DNA of 64,000 bases from contig NZ_FOMS01000001.1 of the NCBI RefSeq assembly GCF_900112685.1, forward strand, positions 1-64,000. Reading direction: 5' to 3'. Shown here piece after piece: positions 43,797 through 53,111 of this stretch. The translations under genes were made by a program, and so were the position numbers. Under the pieces are notes generated by a model, which saw nothing but the letters and a program-made list of their open reading frames with translations, did no database searches and had not been told where the DNA came from. Position 1 is the stretch's first letter. Each line of letters begins with the position of its first letter. Origin of the DNA: Roseivivax sediminis. Its GTDB lineage: Bacteria; Pseudomonadota; Alphaproteobacteria; Rhodobacterales; Rhodobacteraceae.

Positions 43797-45899
43797 ATGT
43801 CTGAATTGGATGAATTTCACCGGGAGCTTATCGCCGACATTCAAGGTGAAGCGGATGTAGGTGGAACCTATACGACAGAGGCATTCTTTGAGAAAATGGG
43901 TGACATTCTGACCGAAGCCGGTGAGCTGGATGGTGCGGACTACGCCTACTTCGAAGGGACCGGTCGGCGAGGGACGGCGATACAGATCCACGGATATGGC
44001 GGCGACCCACGCGAAGCACAGGGAATACTTAGCCTGATCCTCTGTGACTTTTCCGCGAGTGAAGAGGTGCGGGTATTCAGGGCGGACGATCTGAAGTCCC
44101 GCTTCAACCGGCTCGTCGGCTTCCTGCGGCATGCCCGGGACGACGAGTTTCGTGAGCAGCTCGAGGAGACAAGCCCAGGCTTCATGCTTGCTGATCTTAT
44201 CGCGACAACTTGGTCGAGCATCTCAAAGATCAAATTGATCGTCGTAACCAATGCAGAAAAGCGTGCCAAGGCCGATGGCCTGCCCGCAGGTTCGATCGGT
44301 GAGAAGCCCGTAACCTATACTGTGTGGGATCTCGCAAGGATCGAGAAGTACGTACGTTCGGGGCAAACGCGGGAAGACCTTCTGATCGATTTCGAGAAGG
44401 ATTTCGGCGGCGCGATACCAGTCCTACGAGCATCGATGGGCGATGCGGCTCTTGAAAGCTATATTGCCGTCATCCGCGGAAGCCAACTGGGCGAAATCTA
44501 CGAGAAATGGGGAACCCGACTCTTGGAAGCGAATGTGCGCAGCTTCCTCCAGGCGCGTGGCAAGGTGAACCGGGGCATCCGCGATACGCTCGAAGACCAG
44601 CCCGAGATGTTCTTCGCCTACAATAACGGCATAACGGCCACTGCAGATAGTGTGCAAATCAGGCAGACTGAGAGTGGGCCAGTCGTCGTCTCCGCCGACA
44701 ATCTTCAGATAGTGAATGGCGGGCAGACCACTGCCTCCATTCACGCGTCTCGCAGGCAGCGTCCCAAACGCCCCAAAGCGCGCCTGGATGAGGTTTATGT
44801 CCAGATGAAGCTCAATGTCGTCCCACCAGAGACGGCCGAAGAGGTGATCCCAAACATATCGCTCTACGCAAACAGCCAGAACAAGGTGAACGACGCCGAC
44901 CTCGCATCCAATCATCCATTTCAGATGCGATTGCAGGAGTTTTCCCGACGCATTCTCGCCCCCAAGGGCGAAAGCGCCTACCAAGAGACCAAGTGGTTCT
45001 ACGAACGGGCGCGCGGGCAATATCCGGATGAACGCGGGCGTCGTACCGAGTCGGAGCGCAAGAAATTCGATCTCGAATATCCCCGCTCGCAGTACTTTAC
45101 CAAGACGGACCTTGCCAAGTTTGAGAATTCGTGGGCGGGGCTTCCACATCTGGTCAGCCAAGGGGCGCAGAAAAACTTCGTGGCCTTCCAGAGGGAGGTT
45201 GCCAAGGAGTGGAAGAAATCCGACGCACAATTTGACGAGACATGGTTCAAGCGAATGATCGCAAAGGCGATCATCTTCCGCCGTCTTGAGAAAGTGGTGC
45301 CACAGCAGCCTTGGTATGAAGGTGGTTACAGGGCAAACATCGTCACCTATTCCATGGCCAAGCTGGCCTACGATATGGATTGCCGGGAGAGGCTTGTCGA
45401 CCTAGACCGGATCTGGCGGCAGCAATCCGTGCCAGAGCCGGTGGAGGCAGCCCTTCTCCTCGCAGCCGCGGAAGCCCACCATGTCATCACTAACCCGCCC
45501 GAAGGCGTCCGTAACATGAGTGAATGGGCGAAGAAACAGGCCTGCTGGGCGCAACTGCAACACCGGGAACTCGATTACCCATTCGACTTGCGGGACTATC
45601 TGCTCACATCTGCCGAGGCCACCGCTGCTGTTGACGAAGAGAGGAAGAATAAGGCGGTCACGTCCGGAATCGAGGCTCAATCAACCGTGGTAAGCCTCGG
45701 CGCGGGATTTTGGAAAGGTGCGCTCGAATGGGGCAAGGATCGTAGGCTGGTGACGCCTAAGGAGGCCGGGATACTGGAGACATGCACTCGGATTCCCGAT
45801 CGGCTTCCATCCGAAAAACAATGCTTAATCGCTATCGAAGTTCTCGAAAAATTGGAAGCGGACGGTTTCGATGCCAGTGTTGCTGCTGCCGGGGAATAA
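43797..45899 (+). CDS. AIPR-family (abortive infection phage resistance) protein
   Basis: A 700-residue AIPR protein. The family hallmarks FFAYNNGITATA (about 272) and IVNGGQTTASIH (about 304) are present, then PNISLYANSQNKVNDADLAS and SNHPFQMRLQEFSRRI. AIPR proteins are named after abortive infection genes and often occur with MORC/Z1/DUF4420 partners; the biochemical role is not settled, and a nuclease-like or DNA-binding role has been proposed from the fold. The gene ends immediately against the stop of the convergent methylase gene. Confidence 0.9.
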   Translation: MSELDEFHRELIADIQGEADVGGTYTTEAFFEKMGDILTEAGELDGADYAYFEGTGRRGTAIQIHGYGGDPREAQGILSLILCDFSASEEVRVFRADDLKSRFNRLVGFLRHARDDEFREQLEETSPGFMLADLIATTWSSISKIKLIVVTNAEKRAKADGLPAGSIGEKPVTYTVWDLARIEKYVRSGQTREDLLIDFEKDFGGAIPVLRASMGDAALESYIAVIRGSQLGEIYEKWGTRLLEANVRSFLQARGKVNRGIRDTLEDQPEMFFAYNNGITATADSVQIRQTESGPVVVSADNLQIVNGGQTTASIHASRRQRPKRPKARLDEVYVQMKLNVVPPETAEEVIPNISLYANSQNKVNDADLASNHPFQMRLQEFSRRILAPKGESAYQETKWFYERARGQYPDERGRRTESERKKFDLEYPRSQYFTKTDLAKFENSWAGLPHLVSQGAQKNFVAFQREVAKEWKKSDAQFDETWFKRMIAKAIIFRRLEKVVPQQPWYEGGYRANIVTYSMAKLAYDMDCRERLVDLDRIWRQQSVPEPVEAALLLAAAEAHHVITNPPEGVRNMSEWAKKQACWAQLQHRELDYPFDLRDYLLTSAEATAAVDEERKNKAVTSGIEAQSTVVSLGAGFWKGALEWGKDRRLVTPKEAGILETCTRIPDRLPSEKQCLIAIEVLEKLEADGFDASVAAAGE

Positions 45900-47399
45900 T
45901 CAGTTGCCCATCAGAAGGCCACGGATCACGCGTGCAATCTGAAGCGCTAGGAACGGTGGGACTGCATTGCCGACCTGATGATACTGGGCCGTGCGCGGGC
46001 CGCAGAATAAGTAGTTGTCTGGGAAGGTCTGCAGCCGCGCCGCTTCGCGTACCGTCAGAGAACGGACTTGTCGCGGATCAGGGTGAATGAAGTAATGTCC
46101 ATCCTTGGAAATATGGCTGGTAACGGTGCTGGATGGGCGATGGCCGAGCTGGACGCGGAATCGATCCGCGAAGTCGCCTGATGCGCGATTCCGATGGTCG
46201 GGCTGAAGGAATTCGGGAAAACTCGAGAGCTTCGGGGATGCCCTCATCACCTCGGCATATGATGCCGCGTAGAGATAGCGCCCCAAGTCTTCCGGTATAT
46301 GCCCCCGGGTCTCATGATGCAGGAGACGGTCAAGTCTGTCGTCGACCAACCAATCAGCCAGCTCCGGTTCTACGCTGGGCCCATTGCCCTTTCGCCTGTG
46401 ATCGCATCGCAGTTCATCGCGCGCGAGCCCATCGGTCAGCAAGTTGCCCAGGCGGTCACGAACCGACTGCGGCACCTTTCGCGACCTGAGGATTGCGCTG
46501 GCCTGACGCAGCACCGCATCGCGCCACGCCGCAACATCATCGCCCCGGCTCAGGCCGCTTCTGAGGCTCGGCAAGTCCCCGATCGCGTCAAGTACAGAGA
46601 CCGCTGTCTCAGAGCGCCGGAGCAGCGACCTTCCATCAGTGGGCGGAGTGATGTCGCGCCGCAGGCCGACCACGAAAACACGATGGCGCGCTTGGGGGAT
46701 GCCGTGGTCTTCGGCACGGACAAGAAAATCCGTGCCCTTGAAGGGCTCAGGGCCGCAGGGTTGCGCGAGAGGTAGAAGGTGATAGCCATCACCGGCACCG
46801 GCGAGGTCCTCGAGGACGCGCTGGAAGATGCCGCCGCCGTCAACCCGGCTGGAGATCATGCCCTTCACGTTTTCCATTACGAAGGCCGCCGGGCGCAGGC
46901 GGTCGAGTATGCGAACGTACTCTCGGTAGAGATAATGCCGCTCATCCTTTTCCGGTACGTAATCCTGCTTGCCTCGGTTTCGCGACCGTCCGGCGAGAGA
47001 ATAGGCTTGGCAGGGTGGCCCACCGATAAGGATCGTATTCCCGTTGAATCCCTCACGCGTCCGGTCGAGGGTTTCCGAAATCAGTTCGAAGCTTTCCGCG
47101 GCACCCAGTTCGAGCTGCCACGCTTCGGCCTCTGCTGCTTTCCACTCGACGGGATGGAGATCAGACCAATCCGGCATCGGAGAACCGGCGTTCTGGGCAT
47201 CATGGTAGGCTTTGGGAAACCCGTTTTCAAAGCGGCGCAGGAAAGCGCGCAACCTGAGAGTCCGGACCTCAATGGGCTGCCGTTCGACGGACAGGCGGAT
47301 TTCCATGTCGCCGTCACCCTCGCGACCTGCCGTAGCGAACCCTTCGCCGAGTCCACCAGGACCAGCGAACAGATCAACGATGCCGAAAGTGGAAGGCAA
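45900..47399 (-). CDS. DNA (cytosine-5) methyltransferase
   Basis: A Dcm-type C5 methyltransferase. Motif I is DLFAGPGGLGEGF, motif IV GGPPCQAYS (catalytic Cys about residue 126), motif VI ENVKG, motif VIII QARHR, and motifs IX/X read LTVREAARLQTFPD and GNAVPP. A TTG start at 47399 fits best: CAGGAG lies upstream and family members begin here (TFGIVDLFAGPGG). A longer frame to 47531 would overlap the divergent vsr. It should protect host DNA from the nuclease operon that converges on it. Confidence 0.9.
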   Translation of the reverse strand: MPSTFGIVDLFAGPGGLGEGFATAGREGDGDMEIRLSVERQPIEVRTLRLRAFLRRFENGFPKAYHDAQNAGSPMPDWSDLHPVEWKAAEAEAWQLELGAAESFELISETLDRTREGFNGNTILIGGPPCQAYSLAGRSRNRGKQDYVPEKDERHYLYREYVRILDRLRPAAFVMENVKGMISSRVDGGGIFQRVLEDLAGAGDGYHLLPLAQPCGPEPFKGTDFLVRAEDHGIPQARHRVFVVGLRRDITPPTDGRSLLRRSETAVSVLDAIGDLPSLRSGLSRGDDVAAWRDAVLRQASAILRSRKVPQSVRDRLGNLLTDGLARDELRCDHRRKGNGPSVEPELADWLVDDRLDRLLHHETRGHIPEDLGRYLYAASYAEVMRASPKLSSFPEFLQPDHRNRASGDFADRFRVQLGHRPSSTVTSHISKDGHYFIHPDPRQVRSLTVREAARLQTFPDNYLFCGPRTAQYHQVGNAVPPFLALQIARVIRGLLMGN

Positions 47400-47460
47400 A
47401 TCAGGCTCCTGACGATCTTCAGTCCGTCGGTGTATACTAGGTTCAGGGACGAAGACCAGG

Positions 47461-47964
47461 ATGCAAGTGACAGATATTGTGGATCGACAGACCCGATCCC
47501 GCATGATGGCAGGGATCAAGGGAAAGAACACGAAGCCTGAGCTGGCGCTTCGGCGGGCTCTGCACGCACGCGGGTTCCGCTACCGGCTTCACTCAAAGAA
47601 CGTCAACGGCAGGCCTGACCTCGTCCTCCCGAAGCACCTCGCGGTCATCTTTGTGCACGGGTGTTTCTGGCATCGGCATGAGGGGTGCCGCTACGCTACC
47701 ACGCCCGCGACGCGCGTAGCGTTCTGGCAGGCAAAGTTCGACGCGAACGTTGCGCGGGACAGCGCCGTTCGGGGCGCGCTGCTTGCGGCGGGCTGGCGCG
47801 TAGCGACGATCTGGGAGTGTGCCCTTCGAAAACCGGAACAGATCGCGGCAGCTACCGACCAGCTTTCAACTTGGTTGTTCTCCGAAACGGAGACGCTCGA
47901 GCTCGGCGAACGCGAGGTCTCGCCACCTACAGAAGAAGGCGAAGATGTCAGCTCGTCCAACTGA
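47461..47964 (+). CDS. vsr: Vsr very short patch repair endonuclease
   Basis: A 167-residue nuclease that nicks beside T:G mismatches formed by deamination of 5-methylcytosine. It starts with the family block RQTRSRMMAGIKGKNTKPEL, carries the catalytic Asp at residue 53 (NGRPDLVLP) and the zinc/metal region VHGCFWHRHEGC (66-76). It is divergent from the C5 methylase with about 60 bases between starts, where TATACT (47433-47438) may serve as a -10. Pairing with the methylase is the standard genetic layout. A 40-residue Glu/Ser tail at the C-terminus is non-conserved. Confidence 0.93.
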   Translation: MQVTDIVDRQTRSRMMAGIKGKNTKPELALRRALHARGFRYRLHSKNVNGRPDLVLPKHLAVIFVHGCFWHRHEGCRYATTPATRVAFWQAKFDANVARDSAVRGALLAAGWRVATIWECALRKPEQIAAATDQLSTWLFSETETLELGEREVSPPTEEGEDVSSSN

Positions 47965-48082
47965 TTGGTTCAGCCCTCAGGGTATAATGCGCCTGTTGAA
48001 AGTTCGATCTGAGTGTCTTCTTGCGCACGCCACTGGCGTCCAAGTGTTTAGCCGGGAGCTCCGAAAAGCCATTTTATTTCCA

Positions 48083-48274
48083 AGGCTTGCAACCTATTCA
48101 CCAAATCTGCGCAGTCATGAGGTCTGGAGAATACGGGCCCTGAGAGACCGCTTTCGGGCATCTCAGCGCCGGAGCCAGTGTTCAGCCCCACCCGCATAAC
48201 CCTCGAAAACAACGGAAAAATCCGGCCGCAGCCGGATCGGGAGAACGCTTTCGCCGGGGCAAGTGGCGGAGAGG
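48083..48274. repeat. tRNA-Ser 3' end and flank (inverted copy at 791-979)
   Basis: The minus strand from 48274 (last bases of tRNA-Ser) to 48083 aligns with the plus strand of 791-979 with scattered substitutions. It includes the tRNA terminator. The two copies bracket the whole accessory region and point in opposite directions. Confidence 0.7.
48216..48236 (-). terminator. Terminator after tRNA-Ser
   Basis: On the minus strand ATCCGGC, TGC and GCCGGAT form a hairpin followed by TTTTT, about 30 bases past the tRNA end. The same hairpin is preserved in the inverted copy at 827-848. Confidence 0.75.
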
Positions 48275-48353
48275 AAGGGATTCGAACCCTCGAGACGGTT
48301 TCCCGCCTACACACTTTCCAGGCGTGCGCCTTCGACCACTCGGCCACCTCTCC
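48264..48353 (-). tRNA. tRNA-Ser (anticodon GGA)
   Basis: A 90-base tRNA on the minus strand: acceptor GGAGAGG paired with CCTCTCC, discriminator G and encoded CCA. The anticodon stem is CACGC/GTGTG around CTGGAAA, giving anticodon GGA. The long variable arm is typical of class II serine tRNAs, and GTTCGAATC forms the T loop. It reads UCC/UCU serine codons. The accessory region ends just downstream of this gene, as is common for integration next to tRNA genes. Confidence 0.95.
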
Positions 48354-48502
48354 ACCGGTTCGTCTACCGGAAGCCCGAGGCGAGATGCAAGCGGGTTTTC
48401 CCAGCTTTCGGAAGGTGGTGAAGATCGGGCCGGTGCCGCCTTCTGCCTGGGACAGTGACCGGCCGACGGTCGCAAATTCGCCCCGCTGCGACGGACCTAG
48501 GC

Positions 48503-50899
48503 TCAGCCGTCGACGTCGCCGTAGGATCCGGCGCGGCGCCGGCGGCCGGCCTGCGGTTCTCGGACGCCCTGCCCCTCCCCCGCGAAGGAGCGATGGGCGC
48601 TTTCGCCCTCTCCCACCAGGGTCTCGGGATTGCGCAGCCATATGTCGCGCTGCGGGAACGGGATCTCGATCCCCGCCTCGGCGAAGCGCTCGGCGATCTG
48701 GTGGTTCATCTCCGTTCGGACCACGAGGATCTCGAGGATGTCGACCAGGAACACCCGGATCTCGAAGTTCAGCGCCGAATTCTCGTAACCGACAAAATAA
48801 ATGAACGGCTCGGGGTTCATCAGGACCTGCGGGTGCGCGCGGGCGATGGAGGTCAGGATGCGCTCCACCTGCCGCGTGTCGGTGCCGTAGGCGACCGAGA
48901 TCGGCACGATCAGCCGGCCGATTGTCTTGCCGCGGGTGTAGTTCGTTACCGTGCCCGAGATGAAATCGCCGTTCGGCACGATCACGTCGAACATGTCGAA
49001 GGTCTCGATCCGGGTGGAGCGGACCGAGATCGCCTTGACGAAACCATGGGTGCCGTTGACCTCGATCCAGTCGCCCTCGCCGATCGGCCGCTCGATCAGG
49101 AGGATGATGCCCGAAACGAAGTTCTGCACGATGTTCTGCAGGCCGAAACCGATGCCGACGGACAGCGCACCGGCGACGATGGCCAGGGACGACAGGTTGA
49201 TGCCGGCCACCGCGAAGGCGGCGAGCGCGGCGAGCAGGATGCCCATGTAGCCGATGCCCGAGACGATCGCGTTGCGCCCGCCGAGGTCGATCTTCGTCTT
49301 CGGCAGGACGGCGCTGCGCAGGCCGCCCTGCAGAAGCCGCGTCAGGCCGAAGCCGATGACGAAGACCATCAGGAAGGTCAGGATGTTCGAGGGCGAGATG
49401 CGCGTATCGCCGAGGGTGAACCCGGCGGTGAAGGCGGCCCAGAGCTCGGTCAGGTCGGTGACGCGCGCGCCCCAGATCAGCGCGACGATCGGCAGCGCCA
49501 GCAGCGCCATCGCGAAACCGGCGACCACGGGGATCAGGCTGTTGGTCTCCTGGACGCTCTTGTTGGTGAAGAGCGTGTAGAGATCGCTGACAAAACGCAG
49601 GACGACGAGGATCGTGCCGAACAGGATCAGCGTGCGGATCATCGGGTAGATCAGCGCTTCGGAGAGGTTGGCGTAGCCGGCGGCCGCCAGCACCGGCGCA
49701 GCGATCCCGATCGCCACCATAAGCCGGCCGAGCACCCGCGCGATGCGGATTCGGAAGAGAATCCCGTCCGGCTGCGGGGTGCCGTCGTCGGCCTCTGCCG
49801 GGTCCGCGCGGGTGAAGATCTGGCCTAGGCGGAAGAGCAGGATCCCCGACAGGACGACCAATGGGAAATCGACGATCGCGACTGTCTCGGGCGCGTAATC
49901 GTCAAGTTCGGCCAGCGACAGTGCGATTCGGCGCAGCACCAGCAGGATGGCGATCCCGAAGAAGTAATAGCGCGCCATGCGGCGGTGCCGGATCGGCAGG
50001 GTCGCCGTGTCCTCCTCCGACGAGAACGTCTGCTGCGCCAGCCACCGCACGTAGAAGAATACCGCCAGCGACGCCGGGATCGCGTAGAGCAGCTGCAGCG
50101 TGCGTTCTGCCAGAAGACCCGTGGTCTCGGCCGCGGCGACGATGGCGACGATGCCCAGGAGCGGCAGGAAGATCTCGCCCAGGGACAGCAGGAAGCGCCA
50201 GACGCCGGAGCCCCGGCGGGTGCGCTTGCGCAGCCACGCCACCGCAAGTTCCGCCCAGCGGGCGCCGCGCAGGAACAGTAGAAGGCCCAGCGACGCCAGG
50301 CCGATCACCGCCGGCATCGTCTCGAGTAGCTGGTCGCGCTCCTCGGGGGTGATCCAGCCGTTCTCCGGCAGCGTCAGGGTGAGCCTGAGCGAGCCAAGAA
50401 GTTCCTCGAACGCCGCAGGCCAGTGCACCGGGTTAACAGGCGGCGGCCCGCGCGACAGGAGCCGCTCGGCCTGCCTTTCGCGGATGGTCTGGTCGATCTC
50501 GCGGATCAGGCCGTCGGCGCGGGTGAACGCCTCCTCGGCCGCCACGACGGGCGCGCGCGCCTCGGCGAGCTGCGCCTCGAGCTGGGCGCGCCTCTCGGCG
50601 ATCTCGGATTCCTCGCCGCCCTGTTCGGGCGGCCGGCCGAGCGCGTTGATCTGGGCGCGCAGCGTCTCGGTCCGGGCGGTCTCCGTGTCGCGCAGCGTCG
50701 CGAAATCGGCGCGGAACTCCGCCAGCCGCCCGCGCAGCGTCTCGAGCGTGGCGTCGGCGGCGTCCTCTTCGGCGAGCGCCTCTTCCGCGCTCCGAGCGGC
50801 TTCCTCGAACGGGCCGTAATCGTAGCTCTCCTGCGCGAGACTCGCGCAGGCCACCGCCCACAATGCGAACGCAGCGAGGAAGGTGCGCAGCGCGCGCAT
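48503..50899 (-). CDS. MscS-family mechanosensitive channel (DUF3772 type)
   Basis: A 798-residue inner-membrane channel that releases solutes on hypo-osmotic shock. It has a signal peptide (FLAAFALWAVACASLAQ), a periplasmic coiled-coil region (EARAPVVAAEEAFTRADGLI), multiple membrane spans, and the conserved MscS pore helix region (LSVGIGFGLQNIVQNFVSGI) with its beta domain (GDWIEVNGTHGFVKAISVRS). A C-terminal cytoplasmic tail is rich in Arg/Gly. It is an intact core gene beside tRNA-Ser. Confidence 0.9.
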   Translation of the reverse strand: MRALRTFLAAFALWAVACASLAQESYDYGPFEEAARSAEEALAEEDAADATLETLRGRLAEFRADFATLRDTETARTETLRAQINALGRPPEQGGEESEIAERRAQLEAQLAEARAPVVAAEEAFTRADGLIREIDQTIRERQAERLLSRGPPPVNPVHWPAAFEELLGSLRLTLTLPENGWITPEERDQLLETMPAVIGLASLGLLLFLRGARWAELAVAWLRKRTRRGSGVWRFLLSLGEIFLPLLGIVAIVAAAETTGLLAERTLQLLYAIPASLAVFFYVRWLAQQTFSSEEDTATLPIRHRRMARYYFFGIAILLVLRRIALSLAELDDYAPETVAIVDFPLVVLSGILLFRLGQIFTRADPAEADDGTPQPDGILFRIRIARVLGRLMVAIGIAAPVLAAAGYANLSEALIYPMIRTLILFGTILVVLRFVSDLYTLFTNKSVQETNSLIPVVAGFAMALLALPIVALIWGARVTDLTELWAAFTAGFTLGDTRISPSNILTFLMVFVIGFGLTRLLQGGLRSAVLPKTKIDLGGRNAIVSGIGYMGILLAALAAFAVAGINLSSLAIVAGALSVGIGFGLQNIVQNFVSGIILLIERPIGEGDWIEVNGTHGFVKAISVRSTRIETFDMFDVIVPNGDFISGTVTNYTRGKTIGRLIVPISVAYGTDTRQVERILTSIARAHPQVLMNPEPFIYFVGYENSALNFEIRVFLVDILEILVVRTEMNHQIAERFAEAGIEIPFPQRDIWLRNPETLVGEGESAHRSFAGEGQGVREPQAGRRRRAGSYGDVDG

Positions 50900-50908
50900 G
50901 GAACCGGC

Positions 50909-51937
50909 CTACACGTCCTCGAAGACGCCGGGGATCGACGCCGGCGCCTTGTCGAGCCAGGGCGGCAGCGGCAGCCCCTTCTGGCGCAGGAAATCGGGGT
51001 TGAAGAGTTTGGACTGGTAACGGTTGCCGAAGTCGCAGAGCACCGTGACGATGGTGTGCCCCGGCCCCATCTGTTGCGCCATGCGGATCGCGCCGGCGAC
51101 GTTGACGCCGGTCGACCCGCCCATCACCAGCCCCTCTTCCTGAAGCAGCTCGTAGACGATTGGCAGCGCCTCGGAATCGGCGATGCGGCAGACGAAATCG
51201 GGCGTGTAGCCTTCGAGGTTGCCGGTGATGCGCCCCTGCCCGATGCCCTCGGTGATCGAGTCGCCGGGGTTCTCCTCCCCGGTATAGAGCTTGAAGAGCC
51301 CCGCGCCCTCGGGGTCGGCAAGGCCGACCTTCACGCCCTTGGGCTGCAGCGCCTCGGCGACGCCAGCGACGGTGCCGCCCGACCCGGCCGCGCAGATGAA
51401 CGCGTCGACCTTGCCGCCGGTCTGCTCCCAGATCTCGGGGCCCGTCGTCTCCACGTGGGCGCGGCGGTTGGCGACGTTGTCGAACTGGTTGGCCCAGATC
51501 GCGCCGTGCGGTTCGGACTTGGCCAGCTCCTCGGCCAGCCGCCCGGAATAGCGCACGTAGTTGTTGGGGTTCTTGTAGGGCGCCGCCGGCACTTGGACGA
51601 GTTCCGCCCCGGCGAGCCGGATCATGTCCTTCTTTTCCTGGCTCTGCGTCTCGGGGATGACGATGACGGTCTTGAACCCCATCGACGCGCCGACAAGCGC
51701 GAGTCCGATGCCGGTATTGCCCGCCGTGCCCTCGACGATGGTGCCGCCGGGCTCCAGCAGCCCCTTCTCCATCGCGTCGCGGATGATGTAGAGCGCGGCA
51801 CGGTCCTTCACGGACTGGCCGGGATTCATGAATTCCGCCTTGCCGTAGATCTCGCAGCCGGTCAGCTCGGACGCGCGGCGCAGCCGGATCAGGGGCGTGT
51901 GGCCGACGGCGTCGGCAAGATCGGTCGCGATGCGCAT
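50909..51937 (-). CDS. cysK: Cysteine synthase A
   Basis: A 342-residue PLP enzyme that makes L-cysteine from O-acetylserine and sulfide. The PLP lysine is K44 (GQSVKDRAAL), the phosphate loop is EGTAGNTG (69-76), and substrate-binding GSGGTVAGVAEAL is present. A GGAGG site precedes the ATG. cysK, trgA and trgB were linked to tellurite resistance in Rhodobacter sphaeroides, and the same three genes lie together here. It ends 9 bases before the channel gene. Confidence 0.93.
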   Translation of the reverse strand: MRIATDLADAVGHTPLIRLRRASELTGCEIYGKAEFMNPGQSVKDRAALYIIRDAMEKGLLEPGGTIVEGTAGNTGIGLALVGASMGFKTVIVIPETQSQEKKDMIRLAGAELVQVPAAPYKNPNNYVRYSGRLAEELAKSEPHGAIWANQFDNVANRRAHVETTGPEIWEQTGGKVDAFICAAGSGGTVAGVAEALQPKGVKVGLADPEGAGLFKLYTGEENPGDSITEGIGQGRITGNLEGYTPDFVCRIADSEALPIVYELLQEEGLVMGGSTGVNVAGAIRMAQQMGPGHTIVTVLCDFGNRYQSKLFNPDFLRQKGLPLPPWLDKAPASIPGVFEDV

Positions 51938-51991
51938 TTGGGCCTCCGGTAAAGCTCTCTCAGACGGGTGTAGGACGGCCCCCCGGATTCC

Positions 51992-53104
51992 TCAAGCCGC
52001 CGCGCGCAGCCGGTCGCGGTTGCCCGCCAGCCAGAGCAGCATCGTGATCAGCGGACCGACGTTGATCTCGCCGCTTTCGATCAGCGCCATCGCCCGGTCG
52101 AAGGGGATGACGTGGCTGCGGATATCCTCGTTCTCCGCGTCGAGCCCGGCGAGTGTGCCGTCATGCGCCGAGAGGTCCGCAAGGCCCAGAAAACAGTGGA
52201 AATATTCGCTCGTGTAGCCCGGCGAGGCGTAGAAGCGCAGCATCGGCTCCAGCCCCTTGAGCGTGAGCCGGGCTTCCTCGGCCGCCTCCCGCCGGGCGGT
52301 GTCGGCCGGGTCCTCGCCCGCATCGACAAGGCCCGCCACCGGCTCCAGCATCCACGGCGTCGGATCATCGCGCAAAAGCGGGCCATAGCGAAGCTGCTCG
52401 ATCAGCAGCACCCGGTCGGTCGCGGGATCGTATGGCAGGACCAGCGCCGCGTCGAAGGCGGCGAAGCCTTCGCGCGACACCTCGGGGCTGCGGCCCCCGG
52501 CAAAGGTCTTGTGCGACAGCGTGAAGCGGCGCAGGCGGAAGAAGCCGTCGAAACCGGGTTTCCAGTTGATCGGTCCGACATCGGCGCGTGTGAGCGCCGA
52601 GCGCAGGGTCTGCGGCGCGCCCTCCCGCCCGTTCAGCCGGGCCCAGGCGCGCGACATGCGTGCAAAGCGCGGCGCGCCCGGCTGTCCGGCGGCGAGATTG
52701 TCCATCGCTTCCTCTGCGGCAAGGATCGCGATTTCGCCCCAGCGCGCGCGCCATGCCTCGAAGTCCCATGGCCCGGTCGCCTCCGGCAGGTCGGCCTGCG
52801 GGACATAGACCTGCGCCGGAACGAGGCCCTCGACGGCCTCTACGCGGACCGGCGCCAGCGCGTAGCCGTAGCTGCCCTCGTAATGATCCATCCGCTCAAG
52901 CTCCGCCGCCGACAGACCGCGCAGCAGGAGGCCCGGCGCCTCCGCCTCCGGATCGGGGGCGAGCACCGGAAAGTCCTCTCCCTTTACCGCCAGCGCCCGG
53001 TGGCCCGGCAGCACCGCGGGCTCCGCCGCCCCGGGCGCGCGGCCCAGCACGCAGGTCAGAAGCGGGACATGCCGCAGCGTCCCGAAAACGAACAGGTCGG
53101 TCAC
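51992..53104 (-). CDS. trgB: TrgB: gamma-glutamylcyclotransferase-like plus NUDIX hydrolase fusion
   Basis: A 370-residue two-domain protein. The N-terminal part has the AIG2/GGCT-like fold (LFVFGTLRHVPLL; MDHYEGSYGYAL). The C-terminal NUDIX hydrolase has the box AGLVDAGEDPADTARREAAE with EEARLTLKG, of the ADP-ribose pyrophosphatase type. The start is GTG 53104 after GGAGG, just past the trgA stop. This is TrgB, part of the tellurite-resistance locus described in Rhodobacter sphaeroides; the reason for its effect on tellurite is not established. Confidence 0.88.
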   Translation of the reverse strand: MTDLFVFGTLRHVPLLTCVLGRAPGAAEPAVLPGHRALAVKGEDFPVLAPDPEAEAPGLLLRGLSAAELERMDHYEGSYGYALAPVRVEAVEGLVPAQVYVPQADLPEATGPWDFEAWRARWGEIAILAAEEAMDNLAAGQPGAPRFARMSRAWARLNGREGAPQTLRSALTRADVGPINWKPGFDGFFRLRRFTLSHKTFAGGRSPEVSREGFAAFDAALVLPYDPATDRVLLIEQLRYGPLLRDDPTPWMLEPVAGLVDAGEDPADTARREAAEEARLTLKGLEPMLRFYASPGYTSEYFHCFLGLADLSAHDGTLAGLDAENEDIRSHVIPFDRAMALIESGEINVGPLITMLLWLAGNRDRLRAAA

Positions 53105-53111
53105 GCGGGAA

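Noticed and set aside
48455-49828. 457-codon open frame on the plus strand
   Set aside because: Antisense to the MscS channel; Asp/Gln/Arg-rich low-complexity composition and no domain.
50423-51952. 509-codon open frame on the plus strand
   Set aside because: Runs antisense across the channel N-terminus and cysK; shadow composition, no ribosome site.
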